38,487 nt of DNA from a virus. Positions within the stretch are counted from its first letter, which is position 1. Each line of letters opens with the position of its first letter. Below, one piece after another: positions 15,497 through 22,597 of this stretch. The translations under genes and the position numbers were made by a program. Below the pieces are notes generated by a model. The model worked only from the letters and a program-made list of their open reading frames with translations, ran no database searches and was not told the origin of the DNA. Location of the stretch: positions 1 to 38,487 of IMG/VR virus record IMGVR_UViG_3300047481_001896; one strand, written 5' to 3'.

Positions 15497-15819
15497 ACTT
15501 TTTTGTCATCTATGTGAGCAGCTTCGTCGAATTTTTTATTGGCTTCGTTGTCGACTTTGACCTGTTCTAAAACACGCTCACTTTCAATAATTTTACCACG
15601 TAGATGTAGTGTTGTATTAACTTTTTGTTGTAATCGAATAAGATCATTGTCTAACATACGGATACGATCGATCAGGGCTATTAGAGTTGTATTTGCTTCG
15701 CTGAGTACTGGTTTAACTTCCTTTGTGGCCCATTCCCATACGTAAAAGATGAGATATCCCATGCCGCCTGCGGCGACTATGGGAAAACCATATTTGTTGA
15801 CTAATTCTACTGGATCCAT
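15493..15819 (-). CDS. Single-pass membrane protein with coiled coil, holin-like, 108 aa
   Basis: MDPVELVNKYGFPIVAAGGMGYLIFYVW forms a short outside start and one membrane segment (about 12-30). A long helix (about 40-100) with heptad-like Leu/Ile spacing follows. N-K-x-GFP-x-AAxG-GYLxF is shared with the gene at 16569-16850, so the two are paralogues. The layout (N-terminal membrane helix, coiled coil, charged end) is that of BhlA/UviB-type holin-like proteins. It is the last gene of a minus-strand run. Confidence 0.75.
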   Translation of the reverse strand: MDPVELVNKYGFPIVAAGGMGYLIFYVWEWATKEVKPVLSEANTTLIALIDRIRMLDNDLIRLQQKVNTTLHLRGKIIESERVLEQVKVDNEANKKFDEAAHIDDKKV

Positions 15820-15829
15820 TTATTTCCCC

Positions 15830-16033
15830 TTATAAATTTTTGAAAGGTGATGGCTTTGATACTTTTTCCGCTTTGTCGTGATAATAATTCCATGCACTCA
15901 TTGTCTGTCGTTTTTTAGAATCATTCAATTCTCTTTCTACTTCTCTCAAAGTTAGAAAAGAATAAATGGCAAACAATAATGCTATCACGGCCACGGTATA
16001 GGTCAATCCAAATAGTATTAAAGTAGAATCCAT
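15830..16033 (-). CDS. Small membrane protein, 67 aa
   Basis: One membrane segment (5-27, LILFGLTYTVAVIALLFAIYSFL), then a helical charged stretch (REVERELNDSKKRQTMSAWNYY) and a basic tail. It begins where the upstream gene's stop ends (shared base 16033). Could be a lysis-cassette or membrane-anchoring peptide; no family recognised. Confidence 0.7.
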   Translation of the reverse strand: MDSTLILFGLTYTVAVIALLFAIYSFLTLREVERELNDSKKRQTMSAWNYYHDKAEKVSKPSPFKNL

Positions 16034-16233
16034 TATCCGATCAACGGTCTAATAGATTGTTCCAACGGTCTCCATGCCCACTCGTATCCTACAACGAGAC
16101 CAACGAAAAATCCTAAGACCACTCCTATAACTAGAGATTTATATAAATCTCTGTCTCTCCAAATTGGTTGTTCTTTGAGATACTTCTGCATCTGTGGAGA
16201 TAACGAATCCCACCAGGCTTCATTCTTGTTCAT
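16033..16233 (-). CDS. Small membrane protein, 66 aa
   Basis: A soluble start (MNKNEAWWDSLSPQMQKYL) is followed by a Gly-rich membrane segment (about 32-52, VIGVVLGFFVGLVVGYEW) and a short end. The GxxxG spacing suggests helix packing. It overlaps both neighbours in the minus-strand run. Function unknown. Confidence 0.7.
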   Translation of the reverse strand: MNKNEAWWDSLSPQMQKYLKEQPIWRDRDLYKSLVIGVVLGFFVGLVVGYEWAWRPLEQSIRPLIG

Positions 16234-16417
16234 TTTTATCCGCTCCTTCTAGTATGAACTGCTGAACATTTCCTACTTTTCTTAATATCTGCCTTCCGTT
16301 TATGTTGATTAACTGAAAATAATCTCCGCTTTTCCAGCCCAGCTTGTCGCTGTTAAATTCTTCATCAAGAAGGATTCCTCTTTCACTACAATCCCAGGTA
16401 TAATCAACATATAACAT
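16220..16417 (-). CDS. Small soluble protein, 65 aa
   Basis: Beta-rich, with CSERGILLDEEFNSDKLGWKSGDYFQLIN. The GW--GD-F-L pattern resembles an AbrB/SpoVT-like or phage 'GDYF' fold, but this is only a hint. No membrane segment, unlike its neighbours. It overlaps the downstream gene by 14 bases. Confidence 0.65.
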   Translation of the reverse strand: MLYVDYTWDCSERGILLDEEFNSDKLGWKSGDYFQLININGRQILRKVGNVQQFILEGADKNEQE

Positions 16418-16419
16418 TT

Positions 16420-16566
16420 TTATTCCTTAAAAAATCCCCACGGATCCCAAACTTTTTTTGTTTGTGTTTTAGGCTCGTGGTAATAATACACTGCTGCTAA
16501 AATCAAAACCAAGCACTCTAAGAGATAAAATACCAAAAAAGACTCAAATAGAAGACCAGCTTCCAT
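16420..16566 (-). CDS. Very small membrane protein, 48 aa
   Basis: Minus-strand frame from ATG at 16566 to TAA at 16420-16422. MEAGLLFESFLVFYLLECLV starts a membrane helix of about 25 residues, then YYYHEP and KKVWDPWGFF near the end. The aromatic end WDPWGFF recurs in small phage membrane proteins. It sits tightly between two minus-strand genes, which supports it. Confidence 0.6.
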   Translation of the reverse strand: MEAGLLFESFLVFYLLECLVLILAAVYYYHEPKTQTKKVWDPWGFFKE

Positions 16567-16568
16567 AA

Positions 16569-16850
16569 TCAGTCTCTTCTAGCATCATTTTTTCCATCGG
16601 CACGAGCAATACGATCTACATCGGGCCTAAGACCTAATGCATTCGAAACTACTGTGTCGATGCGAATCACATCGTGATTCATGGTTTTGACTCGATTATC
16701 CAGTGCGTTAATAATACCAGCCATACCTTTTACACTAGATGTAACACCAGCCAAAATAAATTTGAGCGTTAGGAATACAAAGTATCCTGCCCCCATTGCA
16801 GCCGCGATTGGAAAGCCCAATTCTGCGACCAGTTTGAAAAAATCTCCCAT
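16569..16850 (-). CDS. Holin-like membrane protein, paralogue of the gene at 15493, 93 aa
   Basis: The layout is the same as at 15493-15819: an amphipathic start, a membrane segment (ELGFPIAAAMGAGYFVFLTL, about 10-30), a helix with NALDNRVKTMNHDVIRIDTVV, and a charged end. The shared helix pattern (ALxDRxxxxxxDxIR) confirms paralogy. GGGGGCG lies 5 bases before ATG 16850. It is the first gene of the minus-strand run, divergent from the metallophosphoesterase. Confidence 0.75.
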   Translation of the reverse strand: MGDFFKLVAELGFPIAAAMGAGYFVFLTLKFILAGVTSSVKGMAGIINALDNRVKTMNHDVIRIDTVVSNALGLRPDVDRIARADGKNDARRD

Positions 16851-16888
16851 CGTTTCGCCCCCGGGTTTATATACATGTATTTAACTGA

Positions 16889-16917
16889 TTGACTTTTCAA
16901 TTAAGTGGTGCTATAAT
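16889..16917 (+). promoter_or_regulatory. Sigma-70 promoter, TTGACT-N17-TATAAT
   Basis: Minus-35 at 16889-16894, minus-10 at 16912-16917, exact 17-base spacer, with extended TGC before the minus-10. It drives the metallophosphoesterase operon and is host-type, so probably early. Confidence 0.85.
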
Positions 16918-16945
16918 ATACATACTTTTCTAAGAAAGAGAAATT

Positions 16946-17749
16946 ATGCGTATCCAAATTGTTTCCGATCTGCATTTAGAGTTTTCGGATTATTTCATAA
17001 AAAATGAAAACAATGCTGACGTCTTAATACTCGGCGGTGATATTATGCTGGCTGAAAAAATTCTTCTGCCAGAAAGTGAGCTTGGAATCCGTTTTAGAGA
17101 CTTTTTAAAGAGAGTAAGTTTTCAGTTCCCTCACGTGATTTATATCGCAGGTAATCACGAATTCTATGGCGGATATTGGTCTAAGAGTATAGACAAGCTT
17201 CGTGCTGCCTGCGCAGTTCACGATAATGTCTATTTCTTAGAAAGAGATACCAAAATCATCAACGATGTAGTTTTTGTTGGCGGAACCCTTTGGACAGATA
17301 TGAACAAAGGTGATCCTCTGACACTTCACGCCGTTCGTGATATGATGAACGATTTTCGTGCTATCACGGATGATAACTTGGGCTATACAAAATTAAAGCC
17401 TGTAGAAACTGCTAAACGACATCGTGATACCGTAGATTATATAAAACTGGTAGTAAAAGAAAATCCAGATAAAAAGGTAGTGGTAGTTGGTCACCACACT
17501 CCTTCTTATCAGAGCTGCCACGAAATGTACAGAAGTGATCACGTAATGAACGGTGCATATCACAGTGATCTCACAGACATAATGTTAGATCATCCTCAGA
17601 TAAAACTGTGGACGCACGGTCATACACATCATCCATTTGACTACTCAGTCGGTGATTGCCGTGTTATCTGTAATCCCAGAGGCTATGAACAGACCAGTGG
17701 GTGGAGTGAGGATACTGGTTGGAACCCTAACTTAACGGTGGAAATATGA
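16946..17749 (+). CDS. Calcineurin-like metallophosphoesterase, 267 aa
   Basis: Two-metal phosphoesterase fold. DLHLEF near residue 8 gives the DxH motif, GGDIM near 30 the GD motif, GNHEFY near 70 the GNHE motif. VVGHHTPS near 180 and WTHGHTHHPF near 225 supply the His ligands. All five family blocks are present. Substrate is unknown: nucleotides, a phosphoprotein or RNA ends are all possible. Proteins of this size with MRIQIVSDLHLE starts are common in phages. It is led by a consensus sigma-70 promoter and overlaps the next gene (ATGA). Confidence 0.92.
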   Translation: MRIQIVSDLHLEFSDYFIKNENNADVLILGGDIMLAEKILLPESELGIRFRDFLKRVSFQFPHVIYIAGNHEFYGGYWSKSIDKLRAACAVHDNVYFLERDTKIINDVVFVGGTLWTDMNKGDPLTLHAVRDMMNDFRAITDDNLGYTKLKPVETAKRHRDTVDYIKLVVKENPDKKVVVVGHHTPSYQSCHEMYRSDHVMNGAYHSDLTDIMLDHPQIKLWTHGHTHHPFDYSVGDCRVICNPRGYEQTSGWSEDTGWNPNLTVEI

Positions 17750-18072
17750 ACGATAAACAAAAGTTTCTAGAAGATCTAAAAACAGGTGTGCGTTCTGTGG
17801 TTATCAATGACTGCTATGGTGGCTTTGGATTAAGTTCTAAAGCTATCGATGAGTATCGTCGTTTGGCCTGTATCACCGATCCTGAATTTTACGATAGGGA
17901 AATCGCTAGAGATGATCCCTATCTAGTAAAAATCGTCAAGCAACTAGGAATGGGAGCCAACGGTCCCCATTCCAATCTTAAAATAGTGGAGATCCCTGGT
18001 GATGTTGAATGGATCATACAAGAATATGATGGTGCAGAATGGGTAGCGGAAGCACACAGGACCTGGAGTTAA
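17746..18072 (+). CDS. Conserved phage protein, 108 aa, unknown function
   Basis: Starts in an ATGA overlap with the metallophosphoesterase. A helical start (DKQKFLEDLKTG) is followed by VVINDCYGGFGLSSKAIDEYRRL and an ICR-like acidic region. The end has LKIVEIPGDVEWIIQEYDGAEWVAEAHRTW. The IxxYDGxExVAExHRxW end is familiar from phage hypotheticals, but no function is known. Confidence 0.8.
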   Translation: MNDKQKFLEDLKTGVRSVVINDCYGGFGLSSKAIDEYRRLACITDPEFYDREIARDDPYLVKIVKQLGMGANGPHSNLKIVEIPGDVEWIIQEYDGAEWVAEAHRTWS

Positions 18073-18278
18073 TCACTAAGGTTTCTTTTGGCAAAGACAG
18101 ATATCATGAACAAGAGGACATGATACGTTGGTGTCAAAAGAATCTCGGAACCGGTGGTTGGCAATGTTCTCTGGTCTTAGGTGATAATCGCTGGCGGGTC
18201 GATTCAATGTTTGGAAGTACCCAGTTCTGGTTTAAAGAAGAACGAGATTATCTATTGTTTTCTCTGAGGTGGATGTGA
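18039..18278 (+). CDS. LRW-family small protein 1
   Basis: First of five tandem paralogues sharing the pattern WC (helix), then a loop with W, then an F-F-x(n)-D-x-x-x-F-x-L-R-W end. Here MIRWCQKNLG and FWFKEERDYLLFSLRWM carry it. The annotated ATG at 18039 lies inside the previous gene. By comparison with paralogue 2, translation may really begin near 18063-18072 at a non-ATG codon. Soluble, unknown function. Confidence 0.65.
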   Translation: MGSGSTQDLELITKVSFGKDRYHEQEDMIRWCQKNLGTGGWQCSLVLGDNRWRVDSMFGSTQFWFKEERDYLLFSLRWM

Positions 18279-18481
18279 TTAAAATCAGCTTTGACAAACT
18301 ACAGGCAGAACACAAGAAAGAAATGGTCCGATGGTGTGTGCAGAGATTTGGACACAGCGAACCAGATCCTCGTGGACTTGTAGGAGACAAGCGATGGACC
18401 TATGACAGTGTAGGTCCTAGACTATTCTTCTTCTTCAACAATGATTACGATCATGTGATGTTCGCACTGAGGTGGATGTGA
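18275..18481 (+). CDS. LRW-family small protein 2
   Basis: Start GTG at 18275 in a GTGA overlap with paralogue 1, with GAGGTGG 4-5 bases before it; a GTG 6 bases upstream is the alternative. 68 residues: IKISFDKLQAEHKKEMVRWC, a Gly/Asp loop, FFFNNDYDHVMFALRWM. It aligns over its full length with paralogue 1 (TKVSFGKDRYHEQEDMIRWC), which shows a recent tandem duplication. Confidence 0.7.
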   Translation: MIKISFDKLQAEHKKEMVRWCVQRFGHSEPDPRGLVGDKRWTYDSVGPRLFFFFNNDYDHVMFALRWM

Positions 18482-18501
18482 GAGTACTTTAAAAAATCAA
18501 T

Positions 18502-18765
18502 ATGGCCGCAAACCTAGAAGAAGAAATCGCCAATGAGTTAGCCAGTGGCATGCAGAGTGAAATGGATTTTCACATACTATCAGACATGCTGGTACAACTA
18601 GGATGGAAGAAAGTAGTTCTTACTAGATTCTTCAGTCGCAAACATTCTGTAGACATTTTGATGTGGTGCGAAGAACATATCAAACATCCTTTTGAGCATA
18701 GAGGTACCACCTTTGTTTTTGAAAACAAAGGAGACGCTGTGAACTTTACATTAAAATGGACATAA
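18502..18765 (+). CDS. LRW-family small protein 3
   Basis: 87 residues. An acidic helical start (NLEEEIANELASGMQSEM) and DFHILSDMLVQLGWKKVVLT precede the family part: ILMWCEEHIKHPF and FVFENKGDAVNFTLKWT. Here the LRW end is LKW. It is the most diverged of the first three. The next start (ATG 18756) lies inside its end. Confidence 0.7.
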   Translation: MAANLEEEIANELASGMQSEMDFHILSDMLVQLGWKKVVLTRFFSRKHSVDILMWCEEHIKHPFEHRGTTFVFENKGDAVNFTLKWT

Positions 18766-19040
18766 AATACAAAATCGTAGGAGACAGAGTCGAAGAAATT
18801 CGCGGAGTAACTGTTTATGAATTTAAAGTAGGCGATGTTGACGATCCGGAAATATACGCTGCCCAACCTATATGGGAATGGCAACAGAGTGAACGAGGAC
18901 AATGGGTAATGAAAAATGCCTATGAAGTTCCTGTGTACTATCATCAGGCAGATTTTGCCGATATGGGACATAAGTACGTAATAAGAGCAAAATTTATGGG
19001 ACCAGCATTGACAGAATGGTTGTTAAAGTATGGCAAGTAA
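18756..19040 (+). CDS. Conserved phage protein, 94 aa, inside the LRW array
   Basis: Overlaps paralogue 3 by 10 bases and paralogue 4 by 11. It begins MDIKYKIVGDRVEEIRGVTV; then come FKVGDVDDPEIYAAQPIWEWQQ and ERGQWVMKNAYEVPVYYH, a beta-rich pattern found in unnamed T4-like phage proteins. The end is FMGPALTEWLLKYG. It lacks the WC and LRW marks of its neighbours. Function unknown. Confidence 0.75.
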   Translation: MDIKYKIVGDRVEEIRGVTVYEFKVGDVDDPEIYAAQPIWEWQQSERGQWVMKNAYEVPVYYHQADFADMGHKYVIRAKFMGPALTEWLLKYGK

Positions 19041-19296
19041 AGAATATCCAAAATTATTTGCCAATATGGCCCATAAACAAGTAGGGGCAATTTTATTGGA
19101 ACACGAAAGATTGATGCAGATCCTTGAATCTTATCATGTGGTGAGATTAATCAATGATGATGACTTTGCAGAAAAATTGACCTGGTGTATGGAGCATTGC
19201 CAAAGTAAATTTCGAGACATAAAAGAATCTAGTTGTCGAGCTTGGTATTTCCAAAACGAGCAAGATGCTAGTATGTTTGCTATGAGATGGGCATGA
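19030..19296 (+). CDS. LRW-family small protein 4
   Basis: 88 residues. A helical start (HKQVGAILLEHERLMQILES) precedes the family part: KLTWCMEHCQSKF, RAWYFQNEQDASMFAMRWA. The WC, aromatic-F and MRW marks are all present. Coupled to paralogue 5 (ATGA). Confidence 0.7.
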   Translation: MASKEYPKLFANMAHKQVGAILLEHERLMQILESYHVVRLINDDDFAEKLTWCMEHCQSKFRDIKESSCRAWYFQNEQDASMFAMRWA

Positions 19297-19568
19297 GATA
19301 TAATCAAATATGGATCGATGAAATGACCGAACTACCCAATACCAAAATTTATTGGATAGATACTGCTAGGCGATATGCACTATCAGCAAGAATGCGGGTA
19401 ATTTCTGCAGATAATGAAAATCATTTTGTCACAGGACTCAGCGAAAAAGACATAGATCCAATACAACAATGGTGTGAAGAACACAACTGCGGCCGCCGAT
19501 TAAGTTTTGATACTTTTCAATTTAAAAATAAAAAAGAAATTACTATGTTTCTGCTGAGGTGGGGATGA
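19293..19568 (+). CDS. LRW-family small protein 5
   Basis: 91 residues from ATG 19293, which overlaps the previous stop (an ATG 6 bases upstream is possible). DPIQQWCEEHNCGRR and FQFKNKKEITMFLLRWG carry the family pattern. Its first half (IWIDEMTELPNTKIYWIDTA) is unlike the others. Coupled to the next small gene (ATGA). Confidence 0.7.
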   Translation: MRYNQIWIDEMTELPNTKIYWIDTARRYALSARMRVISADNENHFVTGLSEKDIDPIQQWCEEHNCGRRLSFDTFQFKNKKEITMFLLRWG

Positions 19569-19690
19569 TAGCCAAAATACTAATATGGTGTTATATAATC
19601 TTTGTAGTTCCGCCATTAGCGATTATTATGGTTAGTTTAGCCTATGGCGGTGTGGTAGAAATATCAAAATCATTGACAAAACCTCATTGA
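19565..19690 (+). CDS. Very small membrane protein, 41 aa
   Basis: Starts in an ATGA overlap with paralogue 5. MIAKILIWCYIIFVVPPLAI runs into IMVSLAYGG, making one or two membrane segments, then a polar end. It overlaps the minus-35 of the next promoter. No family recognised. Confidence 0.6.
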   Translation: MIAKILIWCYIIFVVPPLAIIMVSLAYGGVVEISKSLTKPH

Positions 19691-19715
19691 CTTTCTTAAG
19701 AAGATATGCTATAAT
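19687..19715 (+). promoter_or_regulatory. Sigma-70 promoter, TTGACT-N17-TATAAT
   Basis: Minus-35 at 19687-19692, minus-10 at 19710-19715, spacer 17, with TGC before the minus-10 as in the promoter at 16889. It drives the genes from 19748. Confidence 0.85.
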
Positions 19716-19747
19716 AGTGTATCATTAATTGAAATAGCGAGTGTATT

Positions 19748-20203
19748 ATGCCCAGAGAAAGAGCAAAACTCACTGACAAACAAGAACGTATCCTAGTACA
19801 GGCTCAACTAATGGGTTTGACTCCCAGCGATATGACTAAAATTTCTAACAGATTGGTAGCTCTACAAAAAGAAGCTGACGATATGCGAGAGATCGCTGAT
19901 ACTATCGAAGGCTACAGTTGGAGTAAAGATGAAAAGAATCATTGGACTATTCGTACATCCGATGGTTATGTCTGCAAGTTTGTCAAAGGCAAAACTGGTC
20001 GCAGTCAGTACTATGATACTTCTTGGGACTACAATGTTACCATTTCTAAACCAGGTACTGCGTTTAAAACCCGCTATCTACAAAAGAAGTCTGTAAACTT
20101 AAAGCACGATTGGCGAAGCAAACTCTGTCCTGAAAACAGTAAAGAACTCTACGGTTTGGTCCGTTTTCTTAAAGCACATTTGAATTGGTTGATTTCAAAA
20201 TGA
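19748..20203 (+). CDS. Hypothetical phage protein, 151 aa
   Basis: A basic helical start (RERAKLTDKQERILVQAQLM, then a long helix to about residue 55) precedes a beta-rich half with W-W-x-R-T-S and YNVTISKPGTAFKTRY. Soluble; Lys/Arg-rich, so nucleic-acid binding is possible but not shown. Overlaps the next start (ATGA). Confidence 0.8.
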   Translation: MPRERAKLTDKQERILVQAQLMGLTPSDMTKISNRLVALQKEADDMREIADTIEGYSWSKDEKNHWTIRTSDGYVCKFVKGKTGRSQYYDTSWDYNVTISKPGTAFKTRYLQKKSVNLKHDWRSKLCPENSKELYGLVRFLKAHLNWLISK

Positions 20204-20670
20204 AACGAGAACTAGACGAACTGCTGTGTGAACGCTATCCTAAGATTTTCAAGGATAGACACGCTCCTATGGCAGAAACTGCTATGTGTTGGGGATTTGA
20301 ATGCGGAGATGGTTGGTTTAATATCATCAATCAGCTCTGCTCAAATATCCAGCATCACGTTGATTGGAAGCAAGAGCAGAAAGAAAAGTATGGACGTGGG
20401 GAAGGCTGCTCGCAGGTCATAGCCATGCAGGTCAAAGAAAAGTTTGGTACACTGCGTTTTTATACCAGTGGCGTTGACGATACTATCTATGGTATGATCC
20501 GTATGGCTGAAAGTATGAGTGCAGTGACCTGCGAAGAATGTGGTAGTCCTGGTCAGATACGTGGTCGAGGTTGGATCTATACTGCCTGTGATGCACACGC
20601 TAAAGAAGAAGATCTCATCGACGAAGATCAGCGCCAACGAGAAATGAAACAGTCAGGGCTCGAAGAATGA
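20200..20670 (+). CDS. Conserved phage protein with a Cys cluster, 156 aa
   Basis: The ATG at 20200 overlaps the previous stop; a TTG 15 bases upstream is less likely. Marks: LCERYPKIFKDRHAPMAETAM, CWGFECGDGWFNIINQLC, VKEKFGTLRFYTSG and, near the end, CEECG...CDAH, which could bind zinc. I recognise this as a protein found in many phages and some bacteria with unknown role. Coupled to the next gene. Confidence 0.85.
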   Translation: MKRELDELLCERYPKIFKDRHAPMAETAMCWGFECGDGWFNIINQLCSNIQHHVDWKQEQKEKYGRGEGCSQVIAMQVKEKFGTLRFYTSGVDDTIYGMIRMAESMSAVTCEECGSPGQIRGRGWIYTACDAHAKEEDLIDEDQRQREMKQSGLEE

Positions 20671-21071
20671 AGATTGGTTTTAGTTTTGGTCGTTGTGTTC
20701 GTGATATCGTCAACGGCGAAGTCAGCATCGACGATGTGGCATTCCTCATCACTGCCACCCGTATCAGAGATCAAGAACATATTGCGCAGGTCATCGGCAC
20801 ATATATGGATGAATCTACCTACCTAATGGGTCTAGACTACGATCAATGTTTAGCAGTAGCATTGGCACTGTGGAATACCAATCGTGTGCTACAGCCCAGA
20901 GCACAGGGTATGCATCGTCATATGCAACCTGAGAGTTCAATCTGGGTCGATATTTTCCCCACAGCTCTCAGTGATAACGAGTCTGTCAAGACAGCCTGGG
21001 ATGCATATAGATTTATGCTACATATGGTAGAGAATGTAGACACGGAGGCTACGGAAGTTTTTAAAACATAG
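20667..21071 (+). CDS. Conserved phage protein, 134 aa, unknown function
   Basis: ATGA overlap with the previous gene. It starts KIGFSFGRCVRDIVNGEV (a phage-typical start). Then come DVAFLITATRIRD, a helical region with YDQCLAVALALWNTNRVLQP, and WVDIFPTAL. Soluble alpha/beta by eye. No catalytic motif seen. Confidence 0.8.
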   Translation: MKIGFSFGRCVRDIVNGEVSIDDVAFLITATRIRDQEHIAQVIGTYMDESTYLMGLDYDQCLAVALALWNTNRVLQPRAQGMHRHMQPESSIWVDIFPTALSDNESVKTAWDAYRFMLHMVENVDTEATEVFKT

Positions 21072-21079
21072 GAGGGTGT

Positions 21080-21268
21080 ATGGAAATAAAAAACGGATCA
21101 AGATGGTGGAGTGGACAGGGCAGAGTTTTTGTTGTTATAGGAACTATGATAGTAGAAGGCAAAGATTGGGTCTACTACAGAATGGAACAACCTGTTGACG
21201 ATCAGCCTAAAGAATATAGCTGTTATCAAGAAAGCTTTTTGAGTAGATTTACTCCCTTACCCGAATGA
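21080..21268 (+). CDS. Small phage protein, 62 aa
   Basis: AGGAGGGTGT precedes the ATG, a strong ribosome site. MEIKNGSRWWSGQGRVFVVI and WVYYRMEQP, then EYSCYQESFLSRFTP: this G-S-x-W...F-V-I...W-V-Y-Y-R...E-Y-S-C...F-x-x-R-F-T-P pattern is a short beta-rich protein common in phages. Function unknown. Confidence 0.75.
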   Translation: MEIKNGSRWWSGQGRVFVVIGTMIVEGKDWVYYRMEQPVDDQPKEYSCYQESFLSRFTPLPE

Positions 21269-21534
21269 TAAATCTACGGTTTGAAATTCAAAATCCCTGG
21301 AGCCGAGATAGATTTAAAAATCTAGGTTCCATTTTTGGTAAAATCACCCAAAATAAAAGTTGGGAATTAGAACACACTTTTTACGACGGAATGATTTTAG
21401 ACGCAGAATGTAAGTTCACTACCAAACAAGATCACGCAGGTTTAGAACTTGTTTTAGGCATTTTGGGCTACGGAGTGTGTTTTAGGATATACGATAACAG
21501 ACATTGGGATTATGAAAACGGTCGCTGGAATTAA
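21265..21534 (+). CDS. Small phage protein, 89 aa
   Basis: ATGA overlap. INLRFEIQNPWSRDRFKNLG, SWELEHTFYDGMILDAECKF, then DHAGLELVLGILGYGVCFRIYDNRHWDYENGRW at the end. The G-L-x-L-x-x-x-I-x-G-x-x-x-x-F-x-x-Y-D-x-R-H-W end is familiar from T4-like phage proteins of unknown function. Soluble. Confidence 0.75.
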   Translation: MINLRFEIQNPWSRDRFKNLGSIFGKITQNKSWELEHTFYDGMILDAECKFTTKQDHAGLELVLGILGYGVCFRIYDNRHWDYENGRWN

Positions 21535-21535
21535 C

Positions 21536-21547
21536 TGATGCTATAAT
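21536..21547 (+). promoter_or_regulatory. Extended minus-10 promoter, TGCTATAAT
   Basis: TATAAT at 21542-21547 with TG one base upstream, as in the promoters at 16889 and 19687; no good minus-35 at 17 bases. It places the start site near 21554, which excludes the ATG at 21550 and supports GTG 21583 for clpP. Confidence 0.55.
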
Positions 21548-21582
21548 ATATGATAAGTAATAGTGAATCCAGAGGAGCAAAC

Positions 21583-22143
21583 GTGACCAAAAAAGCAGAT
21601 GATTTTAATGCGGAAGATCGCGTCAACATTAAATTACTCGAAAGCAACATACATTATCTTTTTGGGGAAATTGAAGAGAGCAATATTTCAGAATGCATCA
21701 AATGGATTTTATACGAAAATCTAGATGCCAAAGAAAAAGTTCTTACTCTGTACATAAACTCAACGGGCGGTAATCTCTACGAAGCATTTGCACTGATCGA
21801 TGTGATTAGAAATAGTCGTCATTCTGTAAGAACTATAGCCCTGGGTTCAGTGATGAGTGCAGCATTTTTAATCTTTGCAGCAGGAACCAAAGGCGAAAGA
21901 TATGCTGCCAGAAATACCAGTTTTATGTGTCATCAATTCAGCGAAACTATGAGTGACAAATATCATGATCTCAAAGCGACCATGAAAGAAAATGATATCT
22001 GTAATGAAAAAATGGTAGTGATATTGAAAGAAGCCACCGGATTAGCTGCCGGCGTGATCAAGAAAAAATTGCTGCCACCGTCTGATGTTTATCTGACAGC
22101 AGAAGAATGTGTAGATCTTAATGTGGCAGACCATATTACCTAA
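21583..22143 (+). CDS. clpP: ClpP-like serine protease subunit
   Basis: Barrel-forming peptidase of the Clp system. The start is GTG 21583: AGGAG lies 5 bases before it and a promoter minus-10 overlaps the upstream ATG frame. In 186 residues, LYINSTGG (57-63), GSVMSAA (Ser92 nucleophile), FMCHQFS (His117) and PPSDVYLTAEE (Asp168) supply the whole catalytic triad, and VIKKKL lies in the handle region. ClpP homologues in phages serve as prohead-type or host-directed proteases. Here ClpS and DnaK are also present, suggesting control of protein quality during infection. The usual Tyr/Phe residues for ClpX loops cannot be judged by eye. Confidence 0.93.
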   Translation: MTKKADDFNAEDRVNIKLLESNIHYLFGEIEESNISECIKWILYENLDAKEKVLTLYINSTGGNLYEAFALIDVIRNSRHSVRTIALGSVMSAAFLIFAAGTKGERYAARNTSFMCHQFSETMSDKYHDLKATMKENDICNEKMVVILKEATGLAAGVIKKKLLPPSDVYLTAEECVDLNVADHIT

Positions 22144-22152
22144 GGATTTTTT

Positions 22153-22395
22153 ATGAATGTAGTTACACTTGATCCAAAAGCTAAAAAAGATGAAGAAAGA
22201 AAAATCTCGATGCTAGAAGTGTTGCGAGAAATGCAACGACAGATCGAGGAAGGAAAGATAAAAGAATTCGTAGCCTGTTCGATGGATGACTGCGGCGAAG
22301 CACAGGTTCACGCCAGTTGTCTTGATCTCGTAGGCGGAGTAGGTATGTTCGAAGTTGGTAAGCACTTACTAATCGAATCTGATAAACTGTTGTAA
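22153..22395 (+). CDS. Small phage protein, 80 aa
   Basis: Ribosome site AAGGA. An acidic/basic helix (KKDEERKISMLEVLREMQRQI) is followed by KEFVACSMDDCGEAQVHASC and a Gly-rich VGGVGMFEVGKHLLI strand. Three Cys and a His could bind a metal, but spacing is not that of a known finger. No family recognised. Confidence 0.75.
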   Translation: MNVVTLDPKAKKDEERKISMLEVLREMQRQIEEGKIKEFVACSMDDCGEAQVHASCLDLVGGVGMFEVGKHLLIESDKLL

Positions 22396-22423
22396 AAATG
22401 CCACATTATCTGGGTATTTTTAG

Positions 22424-22452
22424 TTGACATATAAATAAACAGACAATACAAT
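22424..22452 (+). promoter_or_regulatory. Sigma-70 promoter, TTGACA-N17-TACAAT
   Basis: Minus-35 at 22424-22429, minus-10 at 22447-22452. First of two nearly identical promoters in tandem, 95 bases apart, before the RNA region. Confidence 0.8.
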
Positions 22453-22518
22453 TAGTGCATAGTTAAATTGTCTTGCAAAACAAGCAACAGAGCTTGTAAT
22501 CAATTTTACCAAAAGTGG

Positions 22519-22547
22519 TTGACAGCGAGACTAAATAACTATACAAT
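22519..22547 (+). promoter_or_regulatory. Sigma-70 promoter, TTGACA-N17-TACAAT
   Basis: Minus-35 at 22519-22524, minus-10 at 22542-22547. The start site is expected near 22554, at the foot of a perfect 6-bp hairpin (TATGCG with CGCATA, 22554-22575 region). It leads the attenuator-like RNA. Confidence 0.85.
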
Positions 22548-22597
22548 AGACATATGCGTTAGAGATAGCGCATAATTTAAAGGAAAAAACAAAGCAA

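Noticed and set aside
22535-22542. Late promoter octamer (CTAAATA) inside the sigma-70 promoter spacer
   Set aside because: TAAATA is frequent in this AT-rich sequence; here the consensus sigma-70 elements on both sides explain the site better.
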